NCBI RefSeq assembly: GCF_900129155.1
Contig: NZ_FQVF01000002.1
Span: 248,001 to 312,000, forward strand
Reading direction: 5' to 3'
DNA from: Marinomonas polaris DSM 16579
GTDB taxonomy: Bacteria; Pseudomonadota; Gammaproteobacteria; Pseudomonadales; Marinomonadaceae
Length of the DNA: 64,000 nt
This document shows, one piece after another, positions 1 through 10,167 of this stretch. Made by a program: the position numbers and the translations under genes. Numbering within the stretch: the stretch's first letter is position 1; each line of letters opens with the position of its first letter. The notes under the pieces were generated by a model, which worked only from the letters and a program-made list of their open reading frames with translations, was not told the origin of the DNA and did no database searches.

Positions 1-692
1 TTGAAAAGAAAAACGCGATTACATTGGACATGTATCAGGCACTAACTAATGCACTACGTCGTGCAGAGCTTAATCCTGAAGTAAAGGTGACCTTAATGCA
101 TGGCGCGGGGAATGATTTTTCTTCGGGAAATGATATTAATGAATTTGTTCAGATTGCCCAAACGCCAGAAAAAATGGAAGCTATCATGGCTTTCTTGCAA
201 GTCTTAACTAGCTATAAAAAACCACTAGTAGCGGGTGTTGAAGGCCGAGCTGTTGGTGTTGGCGCAACCATGTTGCTTCATTGTGATTTGGTTCTTGCTT
301 CTCGAGGGGCGCGTTTACAGTTTCCATTTGTACAACTAGGCTTGGTGCCAGAAGCGGCGTCGAGTCATTTGCTTCCTCATTTAGTAGGTCATCAAAAAGC
401 CTTTGAGATACTTGTGTTGGGTGACGTTGTTGATGCGACGCAAGCCTACGAGTTGGGGCTAATTAATCACTTATGTGAAGAGGGCGAAGCCTATAAAATG
501 GCATTGTTTTATGCTGAGAAAACAGCAGCGCTGCCTGTTGAAGCTGTAGCTTTAAGTAAGGATCTATTGAAATATCGAGCGCAGGATGATGTTCAAATGG
601 CCTTGATGCGAGAAGGTCGAATTTTTAAAGATCGTCTACGTTCAACAGAGGCACATCAAGCTTTTACTGCGTTTTTGTCGCGTAATAAGTAA
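1..692 (+). CDS. Enoyl-CoA hydratase/isomerase family protein (5'-truncated)
   Basis: Crotonase-fold enzyme acting on enoyl-CoA thioesters, probably in fatty or organic acid beta-oxidation. The first complete codon is at base 3 and the frame is open to the window edge; the visible start reads EKKNAITLDMYQAL, the usual N-terminal crotonase motif PxxxNAL/IT, so only some 15 to 25 residues are missing. The oxyanion-hole segment GNDFSSGNDINEF and the second loop GRAVGVGATMLLHCDLVLAS are present, and LVPEAASS carries the usual catalytic-region Glu. It precedes etf and fad genes on the same strand but is separated from them by a terminator. The exact substrate cannot be told from sequence. Confidence 0.85.
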   Translation, partial: EKKNAITLDMYQALTNALRRAELNPEVKVTLMHGAGNDFSSGNDINEFVQIAQTPEKMEAIMAFLQVLTSYKKPLVAGVEGRAVGVGATMLLHCDLVLASRGARLQFPFVQLGLVPEAASSHLLPHLVGHQKAFEILVLGDVVDATQAYELGLINHLCEEGEAYKMALFYAEKTAALPVEAVALSKDLLKYRAQDDVQMALMREGRIFKDRLRSTEAHQAFTAFLSRNK

Positions 693-712
693 TGTCTTTT
701 AATGATTTCTGT

Positions 713-741
713 AAAGCCTCACTTATCAGTGGGGCTTTTTT
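713..741 (+). terminator. Rho-independent terminator after the enoyl-CoA hydratase gene
   Basis: Stem GCCTCAC / GTGGGGC around loop TTATCA, followed by a run of six T. It lies about 20 bp after the stop codon. Confidence 0.85.
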
Positions 742-993
742 GTTATTAAGGCTAGACTAATTGGGTTAAAAGGGTTCGGAACCTTTTTAGCAGATAATGC
801 GCGCTTCTGAACGAAGCTTGAATATTTTTGTCAGTTAACTGGCGCTTTTTTGTTATTGATGAAAACCATTCCCAAACTACTATAGAGGGTAAGTGAAGAG
901 TTCTATTGATAGGGAATATTAATATGCAATCAATCTAGTGAAAACTAAGGTTGAATGCTTAAAACAGAACTTAATAATAAATACGAGGGGCTT
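742..993. other. Intergenic region upstream of etfB
   Basis: No gene is seen here. A short palindrome CAGTTAACTG followed by GCGCTTTTTT near 832-853 may be a second weak terminator. The rest is A+T-rich and presumably holds the promoter of the etf-fad block; I could not fix a convincing -35/-10 pair. Confidence 0.4.
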
Positions 994-1746
994 ATGAAAA
1001 TCTTAGTATCTGTAAAGCGAGTCATAGACTACAACGTCAAAGTTCGAGTCAAATCCGACCATACAGCGGTCGATCTTACCAATGTCAAAATGTCCATGAA
1101 TCCTTTCTGTGAAATCGCCGTGGAAGAAGCTATTCGCTTAAAAGAGAAAGGTGTTGCTTCTGAAGTCGTGGTGGTATCTGTTGGTTCAAAGTCTTGCCAA
1201 GAAACCTTGCGTACAGCAATGGCGCTGGGCGCAGACCGTGCTATTCAAGTTGAAACAGAAGATGGTTTAGATTCTTTATCTGTCGCTAAACTCATCGCCA
1301 AAGTTGCTCAAGATGAAGCCGCTGATTTGGTGATTATGGGTAAGCAAGCGATCGATTCTGATAATAACCAGACCGGCCAGATGGTTGCTGCTTTATTGGA
1401 TTATCCTCAAGCGACATTTGCATCTGAGGTTGCTATTGAAAATGGTGAAGCGCAAGTTACTCGTGAAATTGATGGTGGTTTGCAAACCTTGGCTATTACG
1501 CTGCCAGCGGTTGTTACCACAGACCTTCGTCTAAACGAGCCACGCTTTGCTTCTCTGCCTAATATTATGAAAGCGAAGAAAAAACCATTGGATGTAAAAA
1601 CACCTGCCGATCTAGGTGTAGAAGTTGGGTCTAATGTCAGCATCGTATCTGTTACGCCGCCGCCACAACGCGCTGGTGGTATTAAAGTTGGCTCTGTTGC
1701 TGAGTTAGTAGACAAACTTAAAAATGAAGCGAAGGTGGTGTCATGA
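994..1746 (+). CDS. etfB: Electron transfer flavoprotein beta subunit
   Basis: Small subunit of the ETF heterodimer that takes electrons from acyl-CoA dehydrogenases and passes them to ETF:quinone oxidoreductase. The start is set at 994 ([14 protein letters not shown]) because GAGGGG lies just upstream and this is the normal family N-terminus; an in-frame ATG at 955 would add 13 unrelated residues. The product is 250 aa, normal for EtfB. The beta-ETF signature is visible as [20 protein letters not shown] (about residues 150-170), followed by the conserved [15 protein letters not shown]. The stop overlaps the etfA start by 4 bp (ATGA), so the two are translationally coupled. Confidence 0.96.
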   Translation: MKILVSVKRVIDYNVKVRVKSDHTAVDLTNVKMSMNPFCEIAVEEAIRLKEKGVASEVVVVSVGSKSCQETLRTAMALGADRAIQVETEDGLDSLSVAKLIAKVAQDEAADLVIMGKQAIDSDNNQTGQMVAALLDYPQATFASEVAIENGEAQVTREIDGGLQTLAITLPAVVTTDLRLNEPRFASLPNIMKAKKKPLDVKTPADLGVEVGSNVSIVSVTPPPQRAGGIKVGSVAELVDKLKNEAKVVS

Positions 1747-2672
1747 GCGTTTTAATCATTGCAGAACACGATAACAAATCTCTAAAGCCTGCGACCTTAA
1801 ACACAGTGACCGCAGCAACACAAATTGATGCTGATGTTCATGTCTTGGTTGTCGGTTTTGAATGCCAAACCGTCGTCGAGCAGGCTTCACAAGTGGCTGG
1901 CGTCACCAAGGTATTGGTCGCTGACAATGCCGCTTATGAGCATCAGTTGGCAGAAAATGTTTCTAAATTGGTGGTTGAAGTCTCTAGCGACTACGAACAC
2001 ATTTTAGCCCCAGCAACGACGACAGGTAAAAATACCTTGCCGCGTGTGGCTGCACTATTGAATGTGGCTCAGTTGTCCGATGTGATCAAAGTCGAAGCAG
2101 CGGACACCTTTGTACGCCCAATCTATGCAGGCAATGCCATTGCTACCGTCAAAACAACCGATGCGGTAAAAGTACTAACTATTCGTACAACTGGTTTTGA
2201 TGCCGCAGCTAGCACCGGCGGAAATGCTGAGCGACAAGTGCTTTCTCAAGTTATTGCTTCAGATCGTAGTCGTTTTTTGAAAGAGCAATTAGCCGAGTCT
2301 GATCGTCCTGAATTGACCGCTGCCAGTGTAATTATTTCTGGTGGTCGAGGCATGGGCAATGGCGAGAACTTCAAATTATTGGAAGGTGTCGCAGACAAAC
2401 TAGGTGCTGCTATTGGTGCTTCCCGTGCCGCTGTGGATGCTGGTTTTGTACCGAACGATTTACAAGTCGGTCAAACGGGTAAAACCGTTGCGCCGGATCT
2501 GTATATCGCGGTCGGTATTTCTGGTGCGATCCAGCATTTAGCTGGTATGAAAGACTCCAAGGTGATTGTTGCCATCAACAAAGACGAAGACGCACCTATT
2601 TTCCAAGTAGCAGATTATGGTTTGGTAGCCGATTTGTTTGATGCCGTGCCAGAGCTAGAAAAAAGCCTGTAA
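1743..2672 (+). CDS. etfA: Electron transfer flavoprotein alpha subunit
   Basis: FAD-binding large subunit of ETF, 309 aa, the usual length. The C-terminal FAD domain carries the alpha-ETF signature [17 protein letters not shown] followed by [20 protein letters not shown]. The N-terminal domain ([20 protein letters not shown]) is the typical EtfA start. The start codon overlaps the etfB stop. The gene lies directly upstream of fadB, which fits a joint role in beta-oxidation: acyl-CoA dehydrogenase electrons leave through ETF while FadBA finishes the cycle. Confidence 0.96.
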   Translation: MSVLIIAEHDNKSLKPATLNTVTAATQIDADVHVLVVGFECQTVVEQASQVAGVTKVLVADNAAYEHQLAENVSKLVVEVSSDYEHILAPATTTGKNTLPRVAALLNVAQLSDVIKVEAADTFVRPIYAGNAIATVKTTDAVKVLTIRTTGFDAAASTGGNAERQVLSQVIASDRSRFLKEQLAESDRPELTAASVIISGGRGMGNGENFKLLEGVADKLGAAIGASRAAVDAGFVPNDLQVGQTGKTVAPDLYIAVGISGAIQHLAGMKDSKVIVAINKDEDAPIFQVADYGLVADLFDAVPELEKSL

Positions 2673-2691
2673 TTTTTTAATAGAACGTCGC

Positions 2692-2765
2692 CTGTTTAAG
2701 CTTTTGACAAGGCTTAAACAGCTTTTAAATACCGGATAGCGGTGAAAGATAGTTTCACCGCTATC
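2692..2765. repeat. Two consecutive perfect inverted repeats between etfA and fadB
   Basis: First hairpin: arms CTGTTTAAGC (2692-2701) and GCTTAAACAG (2712-2721). Second: 13-bp arms GATAGCGGTGAAA (2735-2747) and TTTCACCGCTATC (2753-2765) around a 5-nt loop. Neither is followed by a T-run, so they are not standard intrinsic terminators. The second ends 25 bp before the fadB ATG. They could act as RNA processing or stability hairpins in an etfBA-fadBA transcript, or as a protein operator. Confidence 0.6.
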
Positions 2766-2790
2766 AAAATAAAAATAATTGGAGACCAGC

Positions 2791-4941
2791 ATGATTTTCG
2801 AAGGACAAGCAGTCAAGGTTGCAGTCGATGATGCCGGCGTGGCAACCGTCACTCTGGATTTGGTCGGTGAATCGGTCAATAAATTCAATAGTCTTACCTT
2901 GAATGAATTGGCCGAAGCCGTTACTGCGCTAAAACACATTGACGATCTACAAGGTGTTATATTTGCCAGCGCAAAAGATGTTTTTGTAGTAGGAGCGGAC
3001 ATCACTGAATTTACTTCTTGGTTCAAACTTGAGGACGATGATTTAGCTGATAAATTGCGTCACGCACACAGTATTTTTAATGATATTTCAAACCTATGCT
3101 GCCCAACCGTAGCAGCCATCAATGGTGTTGCGCTTGGTGGCGGTATGGAATTGGCGTTGGCGTGTGATTATCGCATCATGGCGAGTACAGCGAAAATTGG
3201 TTTGCCGGAAACGCAATTGGGTATTTACCCTGGTTGGGGCGGTACTGTTCGTTTACCTCGTCTGATCGGTGCCGATAATGCTTGTGAATGGATTTGTGGT
3301 GGTGCTCAAAAACGCAGTGAAGATGCCTTTAAAGATGGTGCGGTTGATGCCGTTGTGCCTGCTGCGAAAGTCAATGAATCCGCTCGTCATCTTATTCAGC
3401 AGGTGCTTGATGGCAAGTTGAATTATCATGCTCGTCGCGATGAATTACGCGCTCCAATGGAATTTACTCCAATTGAAAAAATGATGGTTTTTGAATCTGT
3501 TCGTGGTGTAGTTGGTGCGAAAGCGGGCAAACATTATCCTGCACCAATGGCAGCGATTAAAACCATTGAAAAAGGCATTAGCCAAGATATGGAAAAAGCC
3601 CTTGATACCGAAATCAAAGGCTTTATTAAACTTGCTAAAGGCCCTGTTGCTAAATCCTTGGTGAACTTGTTCTTAAGTGATCAACAGATCAAGAAAACGG
3701 CAGGCAAATACGCGAAAAATGCGACGCCTGTTAAGCAAGCAGCGGTATTGGGCGCAGGTATTATGGGCGGCGGTGTTGCCTATCAGTCTGCGTCAAAAGG
3801 CACGCCGATTATCATGAAAGATATTCGTCCTGAAGCCTTAGAGTTAGGTTTGAGCGAAGCGAATAAGCTATTCAATGGTCAAGTAGAGCGCGGACGTTTA
3901 ACAACCGAAAAAGCCTTTAAAGCCATGAACGCAATTGTTCCTGCTTTGAGCTATGGCGAATTTGAACATGTTGATCTAGTAGTCGAAGCGGTTGTTGAAA
4001 ACGTCAAAATCAAAAAATCGGTTTTGGCTGAAGTAGAAACTAAGATAGCTGACGACGCTATTTTGACATCGAACACGTCCACTATTTCCATTACTGAATT
4101 GGCAAAAGATCTTAAACGCCCAGAAAACTTCTGTGGTATGCACTTCTTTAACCCAGTGCATCGTATGCCGTTGGTAGAAGTTATCCGCGGTGAAAAAACC
4201 AGCGATGCTGCAATCGCCAAAACGGTTGCTTATGCTCAAGCCATGGGTAAAACACCTGTTGTGGTAAATGACTGCCCAGGGTTCCTTGTTAACCGTGTGT
4301 TGTTCCCTTACTTCGCTGGTTTCTCCTTGATGATGCAAGAAGGCGCGGATTTCCAAGTGGTTGATAAAACCATGGAGAAATTCGGTTGGCCAATGGGGCC
4401 AGCTTATTTACTTGATGTGGTTGGTATCGACACGGCTTATCATGCGGATCAGGTCATGGCAGAAGGCTTCCCAGATCGTATGAAGCATGAAGGCACAAAC
4501 GCAGTAGATTGTTTATTCGAGTTGGAGCGTTTTGGTCAGAAAAACGGTAAGGGTTTTTATACCTACGAGCCAGATCGTAAAGGCAAACCGAAGAAAATCT
4601 TTAATGAAGAAATCGATGTTTTGCTTTCTTCCATAGTTGTGTCGAAATCTGAGTTGAGCGAAGACGACATAGTGGCACGCATGATGATTCCACTTTGTAT
4701 TGAAACAGTACGTTGCCTTGAAGAAAATATCGTGGCATCGGCGGCAGAAGCGGACATGGGATTGATTTACGGTATTGGTTTCCCTCCATACCTTGGCGGT
4801 GCTTTGCACTACTTAGACCAAATGGGACTGCAGGCCTTTTGTGACCTTGCAGACAAATACAGCCACTTAGGTAAGTTGTACGAGCCAACCGCAAAAATGC
4901 GTGACATGGCGAAGAACAACGACACTTATTACGGCGCATAA
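2791..4941 (+). CDS. fadB: Fatty acid oxidation complex alpha subunit FadB
   Basis: Multifunctional enzyme: enoyl-CoA hydratase, 3-hydroxyacyl-CoA dehydrogenase and associated isomerase/epimerase activities. It is 716 aa; E. coli FadB is similar. The start at 2791 ([10 protein letters not shown]) follows GGAG; an upstream TTG at 2779 is too close to that site. The N-terminal hydratase domain shows [19 protein letters not shown] and [15 protein letters not shown] with both catalytic-region Glu residues. The dehydrogenase domain has the NAD-binding [21 protein letters not shown] and [18 protein letters not shown]-terminal 3HCDH domain follows. It pairs with fadA 27 bp downstream to form the soluble alpha2beta2 complex. 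Confidence 0.96.
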   Translation: MIFEGQAVKVAVDDAGVATVTLDLVGESVNKFNSLTLNELAEAVTALKHIDDLQGVIFASAKDVFVVGADITEFTSWFKLEDDDLADKLRHAHSIFNDISNLCCPTVAAINGVALGGGMELALACDYRIMASTAKIGLPETQLGIYPGWGGTVRLPRLIGADNACEWICGGAQKRSEDAFKDGAVDAVVPAAKVNESARHLIQQVLDGKLNYHARRDELRAPMEFTPIEKMMVFESVRGVVGAKAGKHYPAPMAAIKTIEKGISQDMEKALDTEIKGFIKLAKGPVAKSLVNLFLSDQQIKKTAGKYAKNATPVKQAAVLGAGIMGGGVAYQSASKGTPIIMKDIRPEALELGLSEANKLFNGQVERGRLTTEKAFKAMNAIVPALSYGEFEHVDLVVEAVVENVKIKKSVLAEVETKIADDAILTSNTSTISITELAKDLKRPENFCGMHFFNPVHRMPLVEVIRGEKTSDAAIAKTVAYAQAMGKTPVVVNDCPGFLVNRVLFPYFAGFSLMMQEGADFQVVDKTMEKFGWPMGPAYLLDVVGIDTAYHADQVMAEGFPDRMKHEGTNAVDCLFELERFGQKNGKGFYTYEPDRKGKPKKIFNEEIDVLLSSIVVSKSELSEDDIVARMMIPLCIETVRCLEENIVASAAEADMGLIYGIGFPPYLGGALHYLDQMGLQAFCDLADKYSHLGKLYEPTAKMRDMAKNNDTYYGA

Positions 4942-4956
4942 TTTCCCATAGGCTAG

Positions 4957-6144
<1,188 letters not shown>

Positions 6145-6216
6145 GTAATATTGAACTAAGTACATGAAGTTGTGTGCCTCCTTGCTCTAGAACAGCAAAT
6201 TGTAATCTCTGTCTTT

Positions 6217-6243
6217 AGCCCCGCCATGTGCGGGGCTTTTTTT
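6217..6243 (+). terminator. Rho-independent terminator after fadA
   Basis: Stem AGCCCCGC / GCGGGGCT with loop CATGT, followed by seven T. It ends the etf-fad block. Confidence 0.92.
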
Positions 6244-6324
6244 GCTCTGGTGTTTTGTACTATCTTGGTCGATGATAAGCAACACTAACCAAGCGATATC
6301 AGATGAGTAAACGAGGATTGTTTC

Positions 6325-7293
6325 GTGAAAATAGCAATATTAGATGACTATCAAAATAGTGTTAAAGACCTTGCATGCTTCAATGTTTTACAAGGCCATG
6401 ATGTACATGTATTTAATGAGAGTTTTACAAATGCTGAAGATTTAGTCACCAATCTAAAGGGTTTTGATGCGCTTGTTTTGATACGCGAACGTACGGTTAT
6501 TTCGGAAGAATTGCTTGCTAACTTGCCTAATTTAAAACTTATTAGCCAAACAGGAAAAATTAGTAATCACATTGATGCCAAGCTTTGCCATAAATATGGT
6601 GTGGCTGTGGCGGAAGGTGTTGGTTCTCCGGTTGCACCATCAGAGTTATGTTGGGGTTTGATTATGGCGGCGAGTCGACATATTCCCGAGTATGTAGCAC
6701 AATTTTCACAAGGTTACTGGCAGCAGTCAGGTTCCTTAGGATTAGGTCGAGTCTTAAGCGGATCTGTTTTGGGAATTTGGGGATACGGTAAAATCGGCCA
6801 ACGTATCGCACAATACGCGAAAGCTTTCGGCATGAAGGTACTGGTTTGGGGAAGTGAAAGCTCTAGAATGTTGGCGCAAGAACATGGGTTTTTAGCCGCA
6901 CCATCAAAGGCAGAATTCTTTCAAACTGCAGATATTATAACTTTGCATTTGCGACTCAATGACGTAACCAAAGCTATTGTGACGCAAGCTGATTTGGCTT
7001 TGATGAAATCTGACTCTTTGTTAGTGAACACCAGTCGTGCTGAGCTAGTCGAAAATGGTGCTTTGTATCGTGAGATGTCTTCAAATCCAAGTAAACGTGC
7101 TGCCGTTGATGTATTCGAAACAGAACCTGCGAATACTAATAATGAGCCTTTGTTGTCTCTGTCAAATGTACTTTGTACACCGCATATTGGTTACGTTGAA
7201 AAAGCCAGCTATGAGCTTTATTTCAAAATTGCTTTTGAAAATGTCCTGGCTTTCGCCAATGGTAAAGCGGAAAACTTGGTTATTAACCCATAA
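6325..7293 (+). CDS. D-isomer-specific 2-hydroxyacid dehydrogenase
   Basis: NAD(P)-dependent reductase/dehydrogenase of 2-keto or 2-hydroxy acids, 322 aa. It uses a GTG start (MKIAILDDYQNSV). The split catalytic domain surrounds a Rossmann domain with the dinucleotide-binding motif GIWGYGKIGQRIA (about residues 150-162). The conserved catalytic Arg is expected in the LVNTSRAELVE segment; Glu lies in the FETEPA region and the His in the TPHIGYVEKASYELY segment. It stands alone between terminators, so neighbours give no hint of substrate. SerA-like and glyoxylate/hydroxypyruvate reductase roles are both possible. Confidence 0.88.
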   Translation: MKIAILDDYQNSVKDLACFNVLQGHDVHVFNESFTNAEDLVTNLKGFDALVLIRERTVISEELLANLPNLKLISQTGKISNHIDAKLCHKYGVAVAEGVGSPVAPSELCWGLIMAASRHIPEYVAQFSQGYWQQSGSLGLGRVLSGSVLGIWGYGKIGQRIAQYAKAFGMKVLVWGSESSRMLAQEHGFLAAPSKAEFFQTADIITLHLRLNDVTKAIVTQADLALMKSDSLLVNTSRAELVENGALYREMSSNPSKRAAVDVFETEPANTNNEPLLSLSNVLCTPHIGYVEKASYELYFKIAFENVLAFANGKAENLVINP

Positions 7294-7429
7294 ATTAGAA
7301 CAGAGTTAATGTTGCTATTAGCTCCGTTAATTCGTGTTAACATTTCTTGGGTAAAAGTCTTTTAATTAATCCGTGTAATGAATGTCATTGCATTAATGGA
7401 TATATTTCAAATCACATAGGATGTTTATT

Positions 7430-7849
7430 ATGAAAACTCTTTTGACTGCGTTGTTCATTGCTGTGCCTGCAGCTTTATCCTCCAGTTTGCTAGTTGCTGA
7501 AGAAACCACTGAAGCGTCTATTTGTGAAGCCAAAGACATGACCTCAGTGTCTTATATGGAAAACCTTCAGCCTAATAGTGACGTTGATGTAGGGGCGATT
7601 TATCAAGCCAAAACCGAGCAGCTCATTGCTTTCGCAGAAAAGTACAATCTTGAGGATTTTCAAATTATTAATCAAGATGCATCAGTAAGCGCGAACTGCT
7701 GTGGTAATTATGGCTCACAAATCAGCATGAATTACACAGTGACTTATAAGCCGAGTTATAGTGCTTTCACCGCATTTCATAAATACGGTGGTACAGGAAT
7801 GGTTTCAACGTATCGTGTTGGTATGGAAAACTGTCCAATCACGAAGTAG
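7430..7849 (+). CDS. Small exported protein of unknown function
   Basis: A 139-aa protein that I do not recognise. The start at 7430 (MKTLLTALFIAVPAAL) is preferred over 7421 because the purine-rich TAGGA just upstream leaves correct spacing only for the later ATG. Residues 1 to about 22 form a signal peptide, so the product is probably periplasmic or secreted. The mature part has paired cysteines (SANCCGNYGS) plus single Cys near both ends (SICEAKDM, MENCPITK), which suggests disulfides. The C-terminal half is rich in Tyr/Ser/Thr. It appears to be monocistronic. Confidence 0.7.
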   Translation: MKTLLTALFIAVPAALSSSLLVAEETTEASICEAKDMTSVSYMENLQPNSDVDVGAIYQAKTEQLIAFAEKYNLEDFQIINQDASVSANCCGNYGSQISMNYTVTYKPSYSAFTAFHKYGGTGMVSTYRVGMENCPITK

Positions 7850-7860
7850 TAATTTATTGT

Positions 7861-7893
7861 ATTGCTCTTTAACGGCTATTGTTAAAGAGCAAT
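7861..7893. terminator. Hairpin between convergent genes (probable shared terminator)
   Basis: Perfect 13-bp arms ATTGCTCTTTAAC (7861-7873) and GTTAAAGAGCAAT (7881-7893) around a 7-nt loop, in the gap between the small exported protein gene and the convergent chemoreceptor gene. There is no long T-run on either side, so terminator function is inferred from position. Confidence 0.55.
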
Positions 7894-7932
7894 ATGCAAC
7901 TTTAATCGCACTTTTTTCGTTATTCAGTATCT

Positions 7933-9969
7933 CTAGACTTTAAAGTTTCCTACTTCATTATTTAGTGTTTTATACAAATCTGTTATTTGTGTGGACTGTT
8001 TGTTTATTAGAATTGAGACATCCTTCACACCATCAGTTTGCTCTTTCAATAACATAAGGCTTTGATTTATGTCGTCAGACAAAGTCGCTTGTTCGATTGT
8101 AGCTTGGGCTGTTTTTGAAGCCATTTGTTGTACTTTTTCAAAGGAATGATTGAGCGCGTCAAAGATGTTGATGACGTTATCAAAATTTGATGCGGTATTG
8201 TCGGCATTATCGCGGCTGTTTTGAGTGGAGATAGAGGACTCTTTAACATTCAGCTTAAGTTGTTCGATGATCGTCTCTATTTCATCCGTACTCTTTTGAG
8301 TTCGAGTTGCTAAGGTTCTCACTTCATCAGCGACGACGGCAAATCCTCGCCCTTGCTCACCAGCACGGGCGGCTTCTATGGCTGCGTTTAGAGCGAGTAA
8401 ATTGGTTTGCTCGGCAATATTTCTAATGACTTCAAGCACAGACGAGATATTCTCTGAGCTTTTTTCTAACTCTTCAGCTCGCTTTAATGACTCTTCGATA
8501 TTGCTGATTAAGCTCGAAATAGCTTTATGTGATGTATTTACCGCTAGAATACCTTGTTCAGTTAATTGGCTCGAAGTGGTTGCTTCTGTTGCCGTATCTT
8601 TTGCTACTTCCGACATTTGTTGATTTGATACGTTCATTTCCTGTCCGGCACTAATCATTGCTGTTGAAGCATTCACTAGAGCATGAGTAATATTGTTTGT
8701 GGTTTCAGAAGCGCTTTTTAATTCAGTTGTCATGCTGCCAAGAGCTGATGATTGTTTATGTATATTGCTAATGATTGATCTTAGTTGTTCAACAAAGCCG
8801 TCAAATTCTTTAGCTAGATCGCCAAGTTCATCTTTAGCACTTGAGTTGATTCGTTGTGTTAAATCACCATCACCTTCGGCTATCTCTCGAATACGACGCC
8901 CCATGCTTTCTACATTTCGAGTAATCTTTAGAGGAATGAGATAGCCAAAAATAAGAGCAATAACAAAGGCTATTGCTGTCACTATCATGGCTATTTCTTG
9001 GTTGCGGGCAATATTCTGTTTGGTTATCTCTTCTATTTCTCTGGAATGTTTTCTAACTGTTTCACCAGCTTTGTCCAAGAGTGAACGAATAGCCGCAAAT
9101 TTTTCATCAGCATTTATTATTTCTTGTGGAAGTTGATTAGACGTTTGGGCCTCAGGAGACTCAAAATGAAGTAGACTCCCTTCAAACCATTCATTGAAAA
9201 GTACATCGAATTCACTATAAGGTTTTGTTAGGTCAGTTTCATGAATAAGATAGCCTCGATATGCTCTAAACCTTTCCAATGCTTGCGCAGAATTTAGTTT
9301 GAAGTCTTCTTTATTATCAGTACGATCGCCAATGCCATTAATTATTCTTTGTTGTGCTAAACGTGCTTGGTACAAATCTCTATCCGCATTCAATACTTCT
9401 GTAATTGCTTCTACATAGTTATTAAGTTCCGCAGCGGAATTTATTTGGTTTTGTATATCATGAGTGTGCTTTCGTAGTTTTTCCCCGGCTTGATCAAGCA
9501 TATTGCGAATGACTTGGAACTTATTATCTAAAGCTATCATTGTTTCAGAAAACTGAACGCTGCCTTTTGAGGTGTCAATGAGACTCTCACTTGATTTTAG
9601 CCATTCGTTATAAAGCGTATTAAAAGAGTCAAAAGGCGCGAGAAGATCTTTTGGTTCGTCCGCAAGGTATTGTCTATAAAGTTGAAAACGATCAAAAACT
9701 TGTTGGGCGTTTTCCCTAAAATCGGCTTCATTGCCATTTTTTGGCCCTTGTCCATCGAGCATTTTCTCTTGTGCAAGTCGTGCTTGATATATGTCGCGGT
9801 CAGCATTTAACACTTCTGAAATGGCTTCGAAATAATGTTCAGCCTGTAACTTCATATTATTCTTTTGTATGTTGCTCATTAGCATCATAAAGGCAAAAAG
9901 AGAGATTAAAATAAGCGAAAGAAAGATGATTGGAAGCATCATCTTGATTCGAATTGAATGGACGCGCAT
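7933..9969 (-). CDS. Methyl-accepting chemotaxis protein with duplicated sensor domain
   Basis: Transmembrane chemoreceptor of 678 aa that signals to CheA/CheW. A first TM segment lies at about residues 11-32, a periplasmic part at 33-325, a second TM at about 326-347, HAMP at about 348-400 and the cytoplasmic signalling hairpin beyond, with the highly conserved tip ([20 protein letters not shown], then [17 protein letters not shown]). The periplasmic part consists of two homologous helical modules, about 43-177 and 183-319; each begins with LNADRDxYQARLAQ and ends with a DxAGExxRKHxxxI segment. They resemble four-helix-bundle sensors, giving a tandem HBM-like layout. The ligand is unknown. 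It is a single-gene unit on the minus strand. Confidence 0.95.
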   Translation of the reverse strand: MRVHSIRIKMMLPIIFLSLILISLFAFMMLMSNIQKNNMKLQAEHYFEAISEVLNADRDIYQARLAQEKMLDGQGPKNGNEADFRENAQQVFDRFQLYRQYLADEPKDLLAPFDSFNTLYNEWLKSSESLIDTSKGSVQFSETMIALDNKFQVIRNMLDQAGEKLRKHTHDIQNQINSAAELNNYVEAITEVLNADRDLYQARLAQQRIINGIGDRTDNKEDFKLNSAQALERFRAYRGYLIHETDLTKPYSEFDVLFNEWFEGSLLHFESPEAQTSNQLPQEIINADEKFAAIRSLLDKAGETVRKHSREIEEITKQNIARNQEIAMIVTAIAFVIALIFGYLIPLKITRNVESMGRRIREIAEGDGDLTQRINSSAKDELGDLAKEFDGFVEQLRSIISNIHKQSSALGSMTTELKSASETTNNITHALVNASTAMISAGQEMNVSNQQMSEVAKDTATEATTSSQLTEQGILAVNTSHKAISSLISNIEESLKRAEELEKSSENISSVLEVIRNIAEQTNLLALNAAIEAARAGEQGRGFAVVADEVRTLATRTQKSTDEIETIIEQLKLNVKESSISTQNSRDNADNTASNFDNVINIFDALNHSFEKVQQMASKTAQATIEQATLSDDINQSLMLLKEQTDGVKDVSILINKQSTQITDLYKTLNNEVGNFKV

Positions 9970-10103
9970 ATATAATCCTTTATCATTTTGTAAGTTATTT
10001 ACAGTCTAGGAAAGGATGTTTGTAAGCGCAAAAAAATCATCAAATTTTGATCTAATCTTTTGTTTTATTAATGACTACTTATTTTGTACTTAATAAAAGT
10101 TGG

Positions 10104-10151
10104 ACGTTCAAAAAAGATGAGAGAACTAGATCGCTCACCTTTTTTGAACGG
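10104..10151. terminator. Large inverted repeat, probable terminator of the cod operon
   Basis: Arms of 18 bp (10104-10121 and 10134-10151) match at 16 positions. Each contains an A6/T6 tract, so either transcript would form a stem ending in U. It lies just downstream of codA on the minus strand. Confidence 0.65.
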
Positions 10152-10167
10152 GTTATTGAATTATTGA

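Noticed and set aside
955..993. Upstream in-frame start for etfB
   Set aside because: The start at 994 has the better ribosome binding site and the conserved family N-terminus.
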